NCBI GenBank assembly: GCA_017307955.1
Contig: JAFKFV010000013.1
Coordinates: forward strand, 186,001-250,000
Source: Allobosea sp.
GTDB taxonomy: Bacteria > Pseudomonadota > Alphaproteobacteria > Rhizobiales > Kaistiaceae
Length of the DNA: 64,000 nucleotides
Reading direction: 5' to 3'
The position numbers were made by a program, and so were the translations under genes. This document shows, piece by piece, positions 43,967 to 53,235 of the stretch. Every line of letters starts with the position of its first letter. Position 1 is the stretch's first letter. The notes beneath the pieces are model-generated. The model worked only from the letters and a program-made list of their open reading frames with translations. It was not told where the DNA came from and did not search any database.

Positions 43967-44605
43967 TCATTGTTGCGGAGACGCGCCGGCCACCATTGCG
44001 ACCAGCGCGGCCTCCGCGCCATCCAGAAGCAGCCGCAAGCCCCTTTCGAACGCCGCCTTGTGGCTGCTTGTCCGATAGTGGCGGACCGCGATTGCCGTGA
44101 GCGGATAGCCGCGCGCACTTTCTTCGAGCGCTTGACGGGACGCTTCGTCTCCACCCTCCGCCTGTTCCTCGACGACGCAGCCCACCGTGTAGCGGCTGAT
44201 GGCGATCATGAGGTCCATGGCGAAGGCGGTGCTGAACCCGGCTTCGGTCAGGAAGCGGAGCTGCGCCTCGATCCGGTCGAGGTCGTGCGGCCCCGCTTCG
44301 GTCCCGGCATGGACGCGGCCACCGTCCCGCCAAGCCGTCAGCGCATCGCGGAAGTCGCCAGCATTCGCCTCGAGAAAGGCCCGCCACTCGGCGCTGCTAG
44401 CCGGAAGCGCACGCTGGGGCCGCCGGGCAAGAATCTCCTCGTTCATCGCATCGAGCAGGGCGCGCTTGTTTCTGAAATGCCAATAGAGCGCGGGCTGCTG
44501 GACCCCAAGGCGGGCAGCAAGCATCCGCGTCGTGAGCCCATCCACGCCCACCTCGTTCAGGAGTGTGAGCGCCTCGTCGAGAATGCGCGCCCGATCAACC
44601 TTCAT
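43967..44605 (-). CDS. tetR: TetR-type repressor, close in character to true TetR
   Basis: The 212-residue product resembles classical TetR along its length. The DNA-binding part reads ALTLLNEVGVDGLTTRMLAARLGVQQPALYWHFRNKRALLDAM. The C-terminal part keeps several residues that contact tetracycline-magnesium in TetR(B) by my alignment: Asn in LEANAGDF, His and Thr in RVHAGT, Gln in EAQLRFL and Glu in VVEEQAE. Others are changed: the positions of His64, Arg104, Pro105 and His139 are not kept. It is divergent from a TetA-like exporter across a 71-base gap with a tetO-like palindrome. Confidence 0.88.
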   Translation of the reverse strand: MKVDRARILDEALTLLNEVGVDGLTTRMLAARLGVQQPALYWHFRNKRALLDAMNEEILARRPQRALPASSAEWRAFLEANAGDFRDALTAWRDGGRVHAGTEAGPHDLDRIEAQLRFLTEAGFSTAFAMDLMIAISRYTVGCVVEEQAEGGDEASRQALEESARGYPLTAIAVRHYRTSSHKAAFERGLRLLLDGAEAALVAMVAGASPQQ

Positions 44606-44644
44606 CCGCCCTCCTTGCCAAACCTGCCGTCAGCGCCTACAGAA

Positions 44645-44663
44645 ACTTTATCAGCGATAAAGT
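44645..44663. promoter_or_regulatory. tetO-like operator between tetR and tetA
   Basis: ACTTTATC-AGC-GATAAAGT is a perfect 8-bp inverted repeat with a 3-base centre. It has the shape of the classical tet operator (ACTNTATC...GATANAGT). It is the only such site in the 71-base divergent gap and lies 13 bases before the exporter ATG, where bound repressor would block both genes. Confidence 0.8.
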
Positions 44664-44676
44664 CCTGTGGCGACTG

Positions 44677-45864
44677 ATGATGAACCGCTCCCTTCTTGCC
44701 ATCTTTGCAACGATCACGCTCGATGCGGCTGGCATCGGGCTGACGCTTCCGATCATTCCAGGTCTGCTGCGCGATGTCGGCCATGTCGGCGATCTCGGCT
44801 GGCGGTTCGGAGCCTTCCTGTCGCTCTATGCGCTGATGCAGTTCCTCGCTTCGCCACTTCTCGGCGTGCTTTCCGACCGGATCGGCCGGCGGCCCGTGCT
44901 CCTTCTGTCACTTGCTGGCGCCGCGATCGACTATCTCTTCATGGCGTTCGCGCCCTCGCTGATCCTTCTTTTCGTCGGCCGGGCCATCGCCGGCGTTACC
45001 GCCTCCAACATGGCGGTCGCTTCCGCCTATATTGCCGACGTCACGCCCGAGCATATGCGGGCGCGCCGCTTCGGCCAGCTCAGCGCCTGTTTCGGCATCG
45101 GCTTCATCGCCGGGCCGGTGGTCGGGGGGATGCTCGGCGAGGTCTGGATCCGCGCGCCGTTCCTGGCCGCGGCACTGCTGAACACGGCCAACCTCGTGGT
45201 CACCTTCTTCCTTGTCCGCGAATCGCGCGCCGCGGAGCCTGCCGGGACGGCGCGCCCCTCGCTCAATCCGCTCGCCCCGCTCCGCTGGGCGCTGGGCTTT
45301 CCCGTGCTGCTGCCTCTGATCGGCGCTTTCGTCGCCTTCAGCTTCATCGGCGAGATCGCCGGCACGATCTGGGTGCTCTATGGCGAAGACCGTTTCGCCT
45401 GGAGCCCGGTGACCATCGGCATCTCGCTGGCGGGGTTCGGGCTGCTGCATGCGCTCGCGCAGGCCTTCCTCGCGGGTCCGCTCACCGAGCGTCTCGGGGA
45501 GAAGCGAGCTCTCTTCATCGGCATGGCCGCGGACGCCGCCGCCTATAGTCTCATCGCCGTGACGACCGTCGGCTGGATGGCCTTCCTGCTGCTGCCGCTC
45601 TTCTGCCTCGGCGGCGTCAGCATGCCGGCCCTCCAGTCGCTGCTGACGGCGCGTGTCGACGGCGATCACCAGGGGCGGCTGCAGGGCGTGCTCGCGTCCA
45701 TGACGAGCCTCGCCTCGATCTTCGGACCACTCGCGATCAGCAGCCTCTATTTCGCGTCCCGCGCGGTCTTCCCGGGGCTGGTCTGGGTCGTCGGCGCGGC
45801 GCTCTATGGCGTCACCATCCCGCTCATCGCCGGCGCCTCAAGGCGCGCAAAACGGGAGGGCTGA
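44677..45864 (+). CDS. tetA: TetA-like MFS drug exporter
   Basis: The 395-residue product has twelve predicted helices and tracks the TetA family. Key parts are FATITLDAAGIGLTLPIIPGLL in helix 1 (the membrane Asp), ASPLLGVLSDRIGRRPVLLLSL in the 2-3 loop (motif A), FVGRAIAGVTASNMAVASAYIADVT in helices 4-5 and GPVVGGMLGE near helix 5. With a TetR-like regulator and a tetO-like site it probably forms an inducible efflux unit for tetracycline or a similar compound; resistance is not proven by sequence. Two ATGs are in tandem (44677, 44680), and the ribosome site is weak. It ends two bases before the convergent rarA stop. Confidence 0.87.
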   Translation: MMNRSLLAIFATITLDAAGIGLTLPIIPGLLRDVGHVGDLGWRFGAFLSLYALMQFLASPLLGVLSDRIGRRPVLLLSLAGAAIDYLFMAFAPSLILLFVGRAIAGVTASNMAVASAYIADVTPEHMRARRFGQLSACFGIGFIAGPVVGGMLGEVWIRAPFLAAALLNTANLVVTFFLVRESRAAEPAGTARPSLNPLAPLRWALGFPVLLPLIGAFVAFSFIGEIAGTIWVLYGEDRFAWSPVTIGISLAGFGLLHALAQAFLAGPLTERLGEKRALFIGMAADAAAYSLIAVTTVGWMAFLLLPLFCLGGVSMPALQSLLTARVDGDHQGRLQGVLASMTSLASIFGPLAISSLYFASRAVFPGLVWVVGAALYGVTIPLIAGASRRAKREG

Positions 45865-45866
45865 GG

Positions 45867-47177
45867 CTACCCGCCACCCCGCTCCTTTCTGAGCTTCGAC
45901 CAGTATTCCAGCCGCTTCCTGATCTCGCGCTCGAAGCCGCGCTCGACGGGCTCGTAGAAGGTCTGCCGGCCGAGCGCCTCGGGGAAATAGTCCTGGCCGG
46001 AAAAGGCGTCGGGCTCGTCATGGTCGTAGCGATAGCCCGAGCCGTAGCCCTCGGTCTTCATGAGCTTGGTCGGCGCGTTGAGGATGGTCTTCGGCGGCAG
46101 CAGCGAGCCGCCCTTCTTGGCGACGTCGGTGGCAGCCTTGAAGGCGGTGTAGACGGCGTTCGATTTCGGCGCCGTCGCGAGATAGACGGTGACCTGCGCG
46201 AAGGCGAGCTCGCCTTCCGGGCTGCCGAGATAGTCATAGGCGTCCTTGGCTGCATTGGCGATCACCAGCGCCTGCGGATCGGCGAGGCCGATATCCTCGA
46301 TCGCCATGCGCACCAGCCGGCGCCCGAGATAGAGCGGGTCCTCGCCGGCATCGAACATGCGGGCGAGATAATAGAGCGCCGCGTCCGGATCCGAGCCGCG
46401 CACCGATTTGTGCAAGGCCGAGATGAGGTTGTAATGCCCGTCCTGGCCCTTGTCGTAGATCGGCGCGCGCCGCTGCACGATTTCCTGCAGCGCCGCCGCA
46501 TCGAAGATCTCGCCCGCCCGCGCCGCGCGCCAGACCTCCTCGGCAAGCGTCAGCGCCGCGCGGCCGTCACCGTCCGCCATCCGCACGAGCACCGCGCGCG
46601 CCTCCTCGTCGAGCGGTAGCGGGCGCTTCTCCTCGTCTTCGGCGCGCGTCAGCAACTGGCCGATCGACTGCGCGTCATGAGAATGGAAAACGAGCACGCG
46701 GGCGCGCGACAGAAGCGCCGCGTTGAGCTCGAAGGACGGGTTCTCGGTCGTCGCGCCGACCAGAGTGACCGTGCCGTCCTCCATCACGGGCAGGAAACTG
46801 TCCTGCTGCGCGCGGTTGAAGCGGTGGATCTCGTCGACGAAGAGCAGCGTGCCACGGCCCATCTGGCGGCGCCCGCGGGCCTGCTCGAAGGCCTTCTTGA
46901 GGTCGGCGACGCCCGAGAAGACCGCCGAGATCTGTTCGAAATGCAGGTCGGTCTCGCCGGCCAGCAGCCGCGCCACCGTCGTCTTGCCGGTGCCGGGCGG
47001 GCCCCAGAAGATCATGGAGCCGAGCGAGCCGGAATTCAGCATGCGCGTGAGCGCGCCGGTCTCGCCGACGAGATGGTCCTGTCCGACGACCTCGGCGAGA
47101 CGGGTCGGGCGCAGCCGGTCGGCGAGCGGCCGCGGCGCCGCCTTCTCCAGCCCCGCCGCCTCGAACAGATTGCTCAC
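45867..47177 (-). CDS. rarA: Replication-associated recombination protein RarA (MgsA)
   Basis: RarA is an AAA+ ATPase related to clamp loaders that acts at stalled forks. The 436-residue product has RPTRLAEVVGQDHLVGE, Walker A FWGPPGTGKTTVARLLA, Walker B TLLFVDEIHRFNRAQQD, sensor 1 VGATTENPSFELNAALLSR, and the C-terminal tetramerisation part (ALHKSVRGSDPDAALYYLARMF, VYLATAPKSNAVY). It starts at GTG, one base after the protease stop, with GGAGGA just upstream. Confidence 0.95.
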   Translation of the reverse strand: MSNLFEAAGLEKAAPRPLADRLRPTRLAEVVGQDHLVGETGALTRMLNSGSLGSMIFWGPPGTGKTTVARLLAGETDLHFEQISAVFSGVADLKKAFEQARGRRQMGRGTLLFVDEIHRFNRAQQDSFLPVMEDGTVTLVGATTENPSFELNAALLSRARVLVFHSHDAQSIGQLLTRAEDEEKRPLPLDEEARAVLVRMADGDGRAALTLAEEVWRAARAGEIFDAAALQEIVQRRAPIYDKGQDGHYNLISALHKSVRGSDPDAALYYLARMFDAGEDPLYLGRRLVRMAIEDIGLADPQALVIANAAKDAYDYLGSPEGELAFAQVTVYLATAPKSNAVYTAFKAATDVAKKGGSLLPPKTILNAPTKLMKTEGYGSGYRYDHDEPDAFSGQDYFPEALGRQTFYEPVERGFEREIRKRLEYWSKLRKERGGG

Positions 47178-47178
47178 C

Positions 47179-48582
47179 TCATCCTCCGATGGTGGATCGG
47201 ATCAGCCGGCCGTCGCGCTCGATGGCCAGCCGCCAGAGATCGAAGCGCTGGCGGGCGAGATCGGCCAGCGTCCGCGTCGCATCGACCGGCACGCCATTGA
47301 CCTCGACGATGACATCGCCGGCCTGGAAGCCGACTTGCGACGCGATCGATCCATCGGCCACCTTCTCGACCAGAACGCCCTTGCTGCGACGCCCTTTATA
47401 GCCGAGATCGGCGATGACCGCGGGCGAAAGATTGACCACCGTCGCACCCGCGAAGGGCGAGTCGATGTCGATCAGCCGCTCGTCGCGCGGCGGAATCTCG
47501 GGCGCGGCCTCGAGGGCGATCGTGGCCTTGTCGGCCTTGCCGGCACGGATGACGCCGAGTTCGACCGAGGAACCGATACCCTTGGTCACGAGGCGGTAGT
47601 TGAGCGAGGGCGGATCATCGACATCGACGGCGTCGGCGCTGACCACGAGATCACCGGCCCTCAGCCCAGCCTTCTCGGCCGGGCTGCCATCCGTCACGGA
47701 GGCGACGAGCGCGCCCCGCGCCCGGTCGAGCCCGAGACCGGCGGCGAGATCAGGCGTCACCTGCTGGAAGTCGGCGCCAATCCAGGGAAGCTGAACGCGC
47801 TTGCCGGAAAGCGCTGCCGCGACGACGACGCGCACCATGTTGCTCGGAATGGCGAAGCCGATGCCGATCGAGCCGCCGGAGCGCGAATAGATCGCGGTGT
47901 TGATGCCAACCAGCCGGCCCTGCATGTCGACGAGGGCGCCGCCCGAATTGCCGGGATTAATCGCCGCGTCGGTCTGGATGTAGAACTGGTAGTCGGAGGC
48001 GCCGATCTGCGTGCGGGCGAGCGCGGAAACGATGCCACTGGTGACTGTCTGGCCGACGCCGAAGGGATCGCCGATCGCGAGCACGAGATCGCCGACCGCG
48101 AGCGCATCGGAATCTGAAAAGGCGATGGTCGGGAAATCGCCATTGCCGCCCTTGAGGCGCAACACGGCGAGGTCCATCCGCTCGTCCTTCATGACGATGT
48201 CGGCGGCGAGCTCGCGCTTGTCGGCGAGCGCGACCTTCACCTCGTCGGCATTTGCGATCACGTGATAGTTGGTCACCACGACCCCTGATCGGTCGATGAT
48301 GACGCCCGAGCCGAGCGACTGCTGCACGCGCGGCCGCGTCGCCATGCCGCCGCCGCCGAAGAACTTGCGGAAGAACGGATCGTCCATGAAGGGAGAGACG
48401 CGCTGGCGCACCGTTCGCGAGGCATAGACGTTGACGACGGCCGGCGAGACGCGCTTCACCAGCGGCGCGAAGGAATAGACCAGCGCCGCCTGCGAGGGCG
48501 GAACCACAGGCTCGGCCGCGCCGGCCGGAGCCGCCGTCGCAAGCATCGCCATCGCCAGAGCCGTTATCACCAATCGCCGCAT
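47179..48582 (-). CDS. Periplasmic serine protease of the DegP/HtrA family
   Basis: The 467-residue product has an N-terminal signal peptide (MRRLVITALAMAMLATAAPAGA) and a trypsin-like domain with the triad His107 (TNYHVIA), Asp137 (MDLAVLRL) and Ser213 (NPGNSGGALVD). Two PDZ domains follow (about 255-345 and 370-460, each with a GxxAGD block). The role is quality control of envelope proteins. Three nearby ATGs compete; 48582 is preferred because GAGGAG lies nine bases upstream and the signal peptide begins there. rarA follows after one base. In Hyphomicrobiales this degP-like gene with rarA downstream is a familiar pair as I recall it. Confidence 0.93.
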   Translation of the reverse strand: MRRLVITALAMAMLATAAPAGAAEPVVPPSQAALVYSFAPLVKRVSPAVVNVYASRTVRQRVSPFMDDPFFRKFFGGGGMATRPRVQQSLGSGVIIDRSGVVVTNYHVIANADEVKVALADKRELAADIVMKDERMDLAVLRLKGGNGDFPTIAFSDSDALAVGDLVLAIGDPFGVGQTVTSGIVSALARTQIGASDYQFYIQTDAAINPGNSGGALVDMQGRLVGINTAIYSRSGGSIGIGFAIPSNMVRVVVAAALSGKRVQLPWIGADFQQVTPDLAAGLGLDRARGALVASVTDGSPAEKAGLRAGDLVVSADAVDVDDPPSLNYRLVTKGIGSSVELGVIRAGKADKATIALEAAPEIPPRDERLIDIDSPFAGATVVNLSPAVIADLGYKGRRSKGVLVEKVADGSIASQVGFQAGDVIVEVNGVPVDATRTLADLARQRFDLWRLAIERDGRLIRSTIGG

Positions 48583-48820
48583 GCGCATCATCTCCTCGCT
48601 TCCGAGCCTTCGGCGACGATTCGCCATCAATTGAGGCGGTGCCGTGGCCGCCAGACATCGGCGCGCCGCACGACACTCTGTTGCCGCTTCGGGGGAGAGC
48701 CCGCCTGCAATCCCGCCTTGGCTTCGGCTCCTTGCCGGTGGAGCATTTCCTTACGCCCGATTCGGCACTTGGCGCCGTGGTCCGCTTCTGGATAATAGCC
48801 GCGGGGCGAGAAGGATACCG

Positions 48821-49840
48821 ATGCTCTGGGTTCTGCTCTTCATCGCCGGCCTCGTCTTGCTGCTCGCCGGCGTCGTGCCGCTGATCCTGCGCGGTCCGCG
48901 GCTCGTCAACAGCGTCTTTACATCGCTTGGCCTGCTCGCCGTCATCGTCGGTGCCGGCGGCGCGATCGTGAAGCCGCGCCTGCCTGGCTTCGACATCGCC
49001 GCCCTGCCCGCGCCGCAGCCGATCGTCACGGAGCCGATCGCCGTCGATCCGCAGCCTGCCGAGCCGGCCGAAGCCGAGCCTGCGCCGACGCCACCGCCCG
49101 CGGCCGAGACGCCGCCGGCGGCTGATCCCGCCGCTTCGAAGGACGAATCGCAGCTGGCGCCGAACAAGCTGCCCGCGCCCGTCTCCGTGACCACGACGAC
49201 CGTCGTCGGCACCGAGACCGATCCCCTGGCCGCCGCGCCGCCGGCCGGCGCGCCGCAGCCGGCAGCGCCCGGCGCGACCTCCGCCGTCCCCGCGCCGGAA
49301 GCGCCGCCCGAGGTGCCGGCGCCGCCGCCCGCGCCGCCGCAGCCGAGCGAGGCCGAGAAGCTCGCGGCCCTGGCCGACAAGCAGACCCGGGACGAGACGG
49401 CCTTCATAAAGGCGGTCGGCGATGCACGCGCCGAGTATGAGAAGGCCGACTACGACGCCCGCGTGGCGCTACAGTCCTCTCGCGCCGCCGCGATCTGCGC
49501 CGGAGTCAAGAAGCCCGAGGTCAATGGCTGGGTCGGCGCGATCAAGGAAGTCGAGCGCGATCCGGGCGGCCGCACGATCCTCTCCGTCGCGTTGCCGGAC
49601 GGCACGCTGGTGAAGACATGGAACAACGCGATGTCCGATATCGAGGACAAGACGCTGATCCTTGCCGGCACACCGCTGGCCGCCGCGGTCGGCAAGCTGG
49701 CGCAGGGCGATGCGATCCGCTTCTCCGGCACGTTCTTCTCGGACGAGCCGGACTGCTATCGCTCGAGCCGCCTGTCGCTCGACCAGTCGATGACCGAGCC
49801 GAGCTTCCTCTTCCGCTTCACCGCGCTGGAAAAGCTCTGA
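48821..49840 (+). CDS. Membrane-anchored protein with Pro/Ala-rich linker and OB-like C-terminal domain
   Basis: I do not recognise a named gene. The 339-residue product has two N-terminal hydrophobic segments (LWVLLFIAGLVLLLAGVVPLIL and SVFTSLGLLAVIVGAGGAI). A roughly 130-residue linker of mostly Pro, Ala and Glu follows, then a C-terminal domain (about 205-339) with AAICAGVKKPEVNGWVGAIKEVERD and TLVKTWNNAMSDIEDKTLI, RFSGTFF. The alternating strands and the GWVGxIKxVE opening resemble tRNA_anti-like/OB folds. It should sit in the inner membrane with the tail in the periplasm. GAGAAGG precedes the ATG at 48821. The next gene starts within its stop codon (TGATG), so both act together. Confidence 0.75.
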   Translation: MLWVLLFIAGLVLLLAGVVPLILRGPRLVNSVFTSLGLLAVIVGAGGAIVKPRLPGFDIAALPAPQPIVTEPIAVDPQPAEPAEAEPAPTPPPAAETPPAADPAASKDESQLAPNKLPAPVSVTTTTVVGTETDPLAAAPPAGAPQPAAPGATSAVPAPEAPPEVPAPPPAPPQPSEAEKLAALADKQTRDETAFIKAVGDARAEYEKADYDARVALQSSRAAAICAGVKKPEVNGWVGAIKEVERDPGGRTILSVALPDGTLVKTWNNAMSDIEDKTLILAGTPLAAAVGKLAQGDAIRFSGTFFSDEPDCYRSSRLSLDQSMTEPSFLFRFTALEKL

Positions 49841-50559
49841 TGGCCGCTCTCCATCGCCTCTCCCGCGCCGCCGCCGGCGCGTCGCTCGCCGTCCTGCTCG
49901 CGGCCAGCTCCGCGGCTGCCCGCGAACCGGCACCGCCCGTCTGGCCGGACACGACGGAAACCCGGCTTGCCGCCATCGCCCTCATCCAGACGCTCAATGC
50001 GACGCTGCTTTCAACGCCGTCGGCGACGCTGACGCTCGACCGCTGGTGCGCGGATCATGCCCTGGCGCCCGAAGGCAGCAAGATCGTCGCCGAACGGGTC
50101 AAGGGCGCCGAGAAGCCGGCCGATGCCGATATCCGGGCGGCCCTGGGCGCGACGCCCGAAGAGCGCATCGTGCATCGCCGCGTCCGCCTCACCTGCGGCA
50201 GCCGCGTGCTGTCCGAGGCGGACAACTGGTATCGGCCCGGCCAGCTCACCGAGGCGATGAACCGCGAGCTGGAGACGACCGACACCGCCTTCGGCCGTGT
50301 CGTCAAACCGCTTGGCTTCTCGCGCAGCACGCTCGACGCGCGTCTCGTCTGGCATCCGCTGCCGGATGGATGGGAAATGCAGCCTTCAACAAAGGCTGCC
50401 GCGGCGTCGAATGCTGGCGAGATGCTGGAGATGCCGCGATTCGTCCTCGCGCATCGCGCCGTGCTGAAGAAGCCGGACGGCACCGCCTTCAGCCTGGTTG
50501 CGGAAAACTATACCAGCGAAATCCTCGCCTTCCCGCCGCCGCTCGCGCCGCGGCCTTGA
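49840..50559 (+). CDS. Exported protein resembling chorismate lyase fold
   Basis: The 239-residue product has a signal peptide (about 1-27, ending SSAAAR). Its mature part contains RWCADHALAP, a segment VHRRVRLTCGSRVLSEADNWYRPGQLTEAMNRELETTDTAFGRVVKPLGFSRSTL and WHPLPDGWE. The SEAxxWxxPxxLxxxMN-TDTxFG pattern is like UbiC-type chorismate lyases, but export to the periplasm argues against ubiquinone synthesis. Function is not known. The ATG overlaps the preceding stop by one base. A bidirectional terminator follows. Confidence 0.75.
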   Translation: MAALHRLSRAAAGASLAVLLAASSAAAREPAPPVWPDTTETRLAAIALIQTLNATLLSTPSATLTLDRWCADHALAPEGSKIVAERVKGAEKPADADIRAALGATPEERIVHRRVRLTCGSRVLSEADNWYRPGQLTEAMNRELETTDTAFGRVVKPLGFSRSTLDARLVWHPLPDGWEMQPSTKAAAASNAGEMLEMPRFVLAHRAVLKKPDGTAFSLVAENYTSEILAFPPPLAPRP

Positions 50560-50585
50560 GCGCTGGCACGGACAACCCGAAATGA

Positions 50586-50611
50586 AAAAGGCGGCCCGGA
50601 GGCCGCCTTTT
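50586..50611. terminator. Bidirectional rho-independent terminator
   Basis: AAAAGGCGGCC and GGCCGCCTTTT make a perfect 11-bp stem with a CGGA loop, flanked by A and T runs. It lies between two convergent genes, 26 bases after the exported-protein stop and 22 bases after the rplQ stop, and should end transcripts from both directions, including the ribosomal cluster. Confidence 0.9.
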
Positions 50612-50633
50612 CACTGAATCTGTGACCGGACGA

Positions 50634-51065
50634 TCAGGCCGCGACGGCCTCACCCTCGGCCTCGGCGGCCGCGGTGCGCGCGCGATCCGCGGCGCCCTTC
50701 GCCTCGACGTCGCGATCGACGAACTCGATCACGGCGACGGCGGCGTTGTCGCCATAGCGGAAGCCGGCCTTGAGAACGCGGGTGTAGCCGCCGTTCCGCT
50801 CCTTGTAGCGCGGGCCGAGCGTGTCGAAGAGCTTCTTCGCCGCCGCGACATCGCGCAGCTCGGCGATCGCCTGGCGGCGGGCATGCAGGTCGCCCCGCTT
50901 GCCGAGGGTCACGAGCTTCTCGACGATCGGACGCAGGTCCTTCGCCTTCGGCAGCGTGGTGGTGATCTGCTCGTGCGTGATCAGCGCAGCAGCCATATTG
51001 GCGAACATCGCCTTGCGATGGCTGGCGGTGCGGCTGAACTTGCGGCCCGAATTACCGTGGCGCAT
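50634..51065 (-). CDS. rplQ: 50S ribosomal protein L17
   Basis: The 143-residue product opens with the invariant [21 protein letters not shown] and has [27 protein letters not shown] and [17 protein letters not shown]. An Ala/Glu-rich tail extends it beyond the E. coli length, as in other alphaproteobacteria. It is the last gene of the alpha operon, 48 bases after rpoA, and is followed by a strong terminator. Confidence 0.98.
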   Translation of the reverse strand: MRHGNSGRKFSRTASHRKAMFANMAAALITHEQITTTLPKAKDLRPIVEKLVTLGKRGDLHARRQAIAELRDVAAAKKLFDTLGPRYKERNGGYTRVLKAGFRYGDNAAVAVIEFVDRDVEAKGAADRARTAAAEAEGEAVAA

Positions 51066-51113
51066 GGCTCTCTCCTACAGAATTGACCGGCGGCTCACGC
51101 CGTGGGTGCGATC

Positions 51114-52130
51114 TCAATAATGGTCTTCGTAGCGCTTGGCGAGCTCTTCGATGTTCTCCGGCGGCCAGTTCGTGACCTCCATGCCGAGATGGAGACCCAT
51201 CTGGGCGAGAACTTCCTTGATCTCGTTGAGCGACTTGCGACCAAAATTCGGAGTCCGGAGCATCTCGGCTTCGGTCTTCTGGATGAGGTCGCCGATATAG
51301 ACGATGTTGTCGTTCTTCAGGCAGTTGGCCGAGCGCACAGAGAGCTCCAGCTCGTCCACCTTCTTGAGCAGCGCCGGGTTGAAGGCCAGCTCCGGAATGC
51401 TCTCCGTCGCCGTCTCCTTCTGGGGCTCCTCGAAGTTGACGAAGATCGACAGCTGGTCCTGCACGATGCGCGCCGCATAGGCGACGGCGTCGTCGGGACG
51501 CAGCGAGCCGTCCGTCTCGACCGACAGCGTCAGCTTGTCATAGTCGAGCACCTGGCCCTCGCGGGTGTTCTCGACCCGGTAGGAGACCTTCTTGACCGGC
51601 GAGTAGATGCTGTCGACCGGAATGAGACCGATCGGCGCGTCCTCGGGCCGGTTGCGGTCGGCCGGCACGTAACCCTTGCCGGTGTTGACCGTGAACTCCA
51701 TGCGGATCTCGGCGCCCTCGTCGAGCGTGCACAGCACGAGCTCGGGGTTGAGCACCTCGACATCGCCGACGGTCTGGATGTCGCCAGCGGTGACGACGCC
51801 CGGACCCTGCTTGCGCACCACCATCCGCTTCGGGCCGTCGCCCTGCATCTTGATGGCGATTTCCTTGATGTTGAGGATGATGTCGGTCACATCCTCACGC
51901 ACGCCCGCAATGGACGAGAACTCGTGCAGCACGCCGTCGATCTGGACGGCCGTAACGGCGGCGCCCTGCAGCGACGACAGCAGCACCCGACGCAGCGCAT
52001 TGCCGAGCGTCAGGCCGAAGCCCCGCTCCAGAGGCTCCGCAACGACGGTCGCCAGGCGCTTGGGATCCCAGCCCGGCGTAACCTCGAGCTTGTTCGGCTT
52101 GATCAGCTCTTGCCAATTCTTATGGATCAC
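51114..52130 (-). CDS. rpoA: RNA polymerase subunit alpha
   Basis: The 338-residue product has the N-terminal dimerisation domain ([40 protein letters not shown]) and the C-terminal domain (about 255-330). The latter carries [16 protein letters not shown], with the Arg that contacts UP-elements, and [17 protein letters not shown]. The start is GTG at 52130, giving the [17 protein letters not shown] opening usual in this group. A 124-base spacer with a hairpin separates it from rpsK. Confidence 0.98.
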   Translation of the reverse strand: MIHKNWQELIKPNKLEVTPGWDPKRLATVVAEPLERGFGLTLGNALRRVLLSSLQGAAVTAVQIDGVLHEFSSIAGVREDVTDIILNIKEIAIKMQGDGPKRMVVRKQGPGVVTAGDIQTVGDVEVLNPELVLCTLDEGAEIRMEFTVNTGKGYVPADRNRPEDAPIGLIPVDSIYSPVKKVSYRVENTREGQVLDYDKLTLSVETDGSLRPDDAVAYAARIVQDQLSIFVNFEEPQKETATESIPELAFNPALLKKVDELELSVRSANCLKNDNIVYIGDLIQKTEAEMLRTPNFGRKSLNEIKEVLAQMGLHLGMEVTNWPPENIEELAKRYEDHY

Positions 52131-52220
52131 GACCGTATCCTTTCCATCTCAGGCGCCGCCGTTCGGACCGGCGGGCCGTCGCCCGGGTGAAGCCGCGGGC
52201 GCAATGCCGAAGCGCAAAGA

Positions 52221-52246
52221 GCCGGCCCCCGTTTCCGGGCGCCGGC
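52221..52246. other. Hairpin in the rpsK-rpoA spacer
   Basis: GCCGGC-C-CCCG pairs with CGGG-C-GCCGGC around a TTTC loop (10 paired bases, one mismatch). No T-run follows on the minus strand, so it is more likely an mRNA structure for stability, processing or partial attenuation than a terminator. It lies 90 bases upstream of the rpoA start. Confidence 0.5.
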
Positions 52247-52254
52247 GAGAGGCG

Positions 52255-52644
52255 TCAGACGCGGCGACGCTTGCGCGGACGGCAGCCGTTATGGGCAATC
52301 GGCGTGACGTCGCGGATGGAGGTGATCGTGAAGCCGGCGGCCTGCAGCGCGCGAAGCGCCGACTCGCGGCCCGAACCCGGACCCGAAACCTCGACCTCGA
52401 GAGTCTTCATGCCGTGCTCGGCGGCCTTGCGGCTCGCGTCCTCGGCAGCCATCTGCGCCGCATACGGCGTCGACTTGCGCGAGCCCTTGAAGCCCATCAT
52501 GCCGGCGGACGACCAGGAGATCGTGTTCCCCTGCGCGTCGGTGATGGTGATCATGGTGTTGTTGAACGTCGAGTTCACATGCGCGACGCCGGAGGAGATG
52601 TTCTTGCGCTCGCGGCGGCGTACGCGCGTGGTGTCCTTAGCCAT
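52255..52644 (-). CDS. rpsK: 30S ribosomal protein S11
   Basis: The 129-residue product has [50 protein letters not shown] sequence (residues about 20-65), [22 protein letters not shown] and the conserved C-terminus [18 protein letters not shown], which contacts 16S rRNA near the decoding centre. It lies 81 bases after rpsM. That spacer holds a 6-bp inverted repeat CCGCCG/CGGCGG. Confidence 0.98.
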   Translation of the reverse strand: MAKDTTRVRRRERKNISSGVAHVNSTFNNTMITITDAQGNTISWSSAGMMGFKGSRKSTPYAAQMAAEDASRKAAEHGMKTLEVEVSGPGSGRESALRALQAAGFTITSIRDVTPIAHNGCRPRKRRRV

Positions 52645-52725
52645 TCTCTATCCTTGGGTTCGATCTCGTCACCGCCGTAATGCCGGCGGCTCCACCGGGG
52701 GCATAGCGCCCCTTAGCTCGCGAAA

Positions 52726-53094
52726 TTACTTCTTCTTGCCGGCGATCGGCTTGGCCGGGCCCTTGCGGGTGCGCGCATTGGTATGCGTGCGCTGACCGCG
52801 AACCGGCAGGCCGCGGCGATGACGCAGGCCACGATACGCGCCGAGGTCCATCAGCCGCTTGATGTTCATGGCCACTTCACGGCGCAGATCGCCTTCCACG
52901 ACGTAGTCGCGGTCGATCGCCTCGCGGATCTGCAGCACTTCCGCGTCCGAAAGCTCATTGACGCGGCGCGAAGGGTCGATGCCGACCTTCTCCACGATGT
53001 CCTTGGCGTTCTTGGCGCCGATGCCGTGGATGTACTGAAGCGCGATGATGACGCGCTTGTTCGTCGGAATGTTGACGCCTGCGATACGGGCCAT
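52726..53094 (-). CDS. rpsM: 30S ribosomal protein S13
   Basis: The 122-residue product begins [25 protein letters not shown] and ends with the basic [23 protein letters not shown] tail that reaches the P-site tRNA. The ATG at 53094 is fixed by this N-terminus; the longer in-frame frame was rejected. It follows adk after 141 bases, an unusually long spacer for this cluster. Confidence 0.98.
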   Translation of the reverse strand: MARIAGVNIPTNKRVIIALQYIHGIGAKNAKDIVEKVGIDPSRRVNELSDAEVLQIREAIDRDYVVEGDLRREVAMNIKRLMDLGAYRGLRHRRGLPVRGQRTHTNARTRKGPAKPIAGKKK

Positions 53095-53235
53095 TGCCGT
53101 CTCCATGTAAGGCCGCCCTTGCGGGTGGCGGTTATGTCCGCGTCCGGTGGAGGCCGGCCCTTGCGGACTATTGTTCACGGCAAACAGCGCCGTTCCTGAT
53201 CGAGGGACGGCGCCGGCCGGATTGAGGCGCGACCC

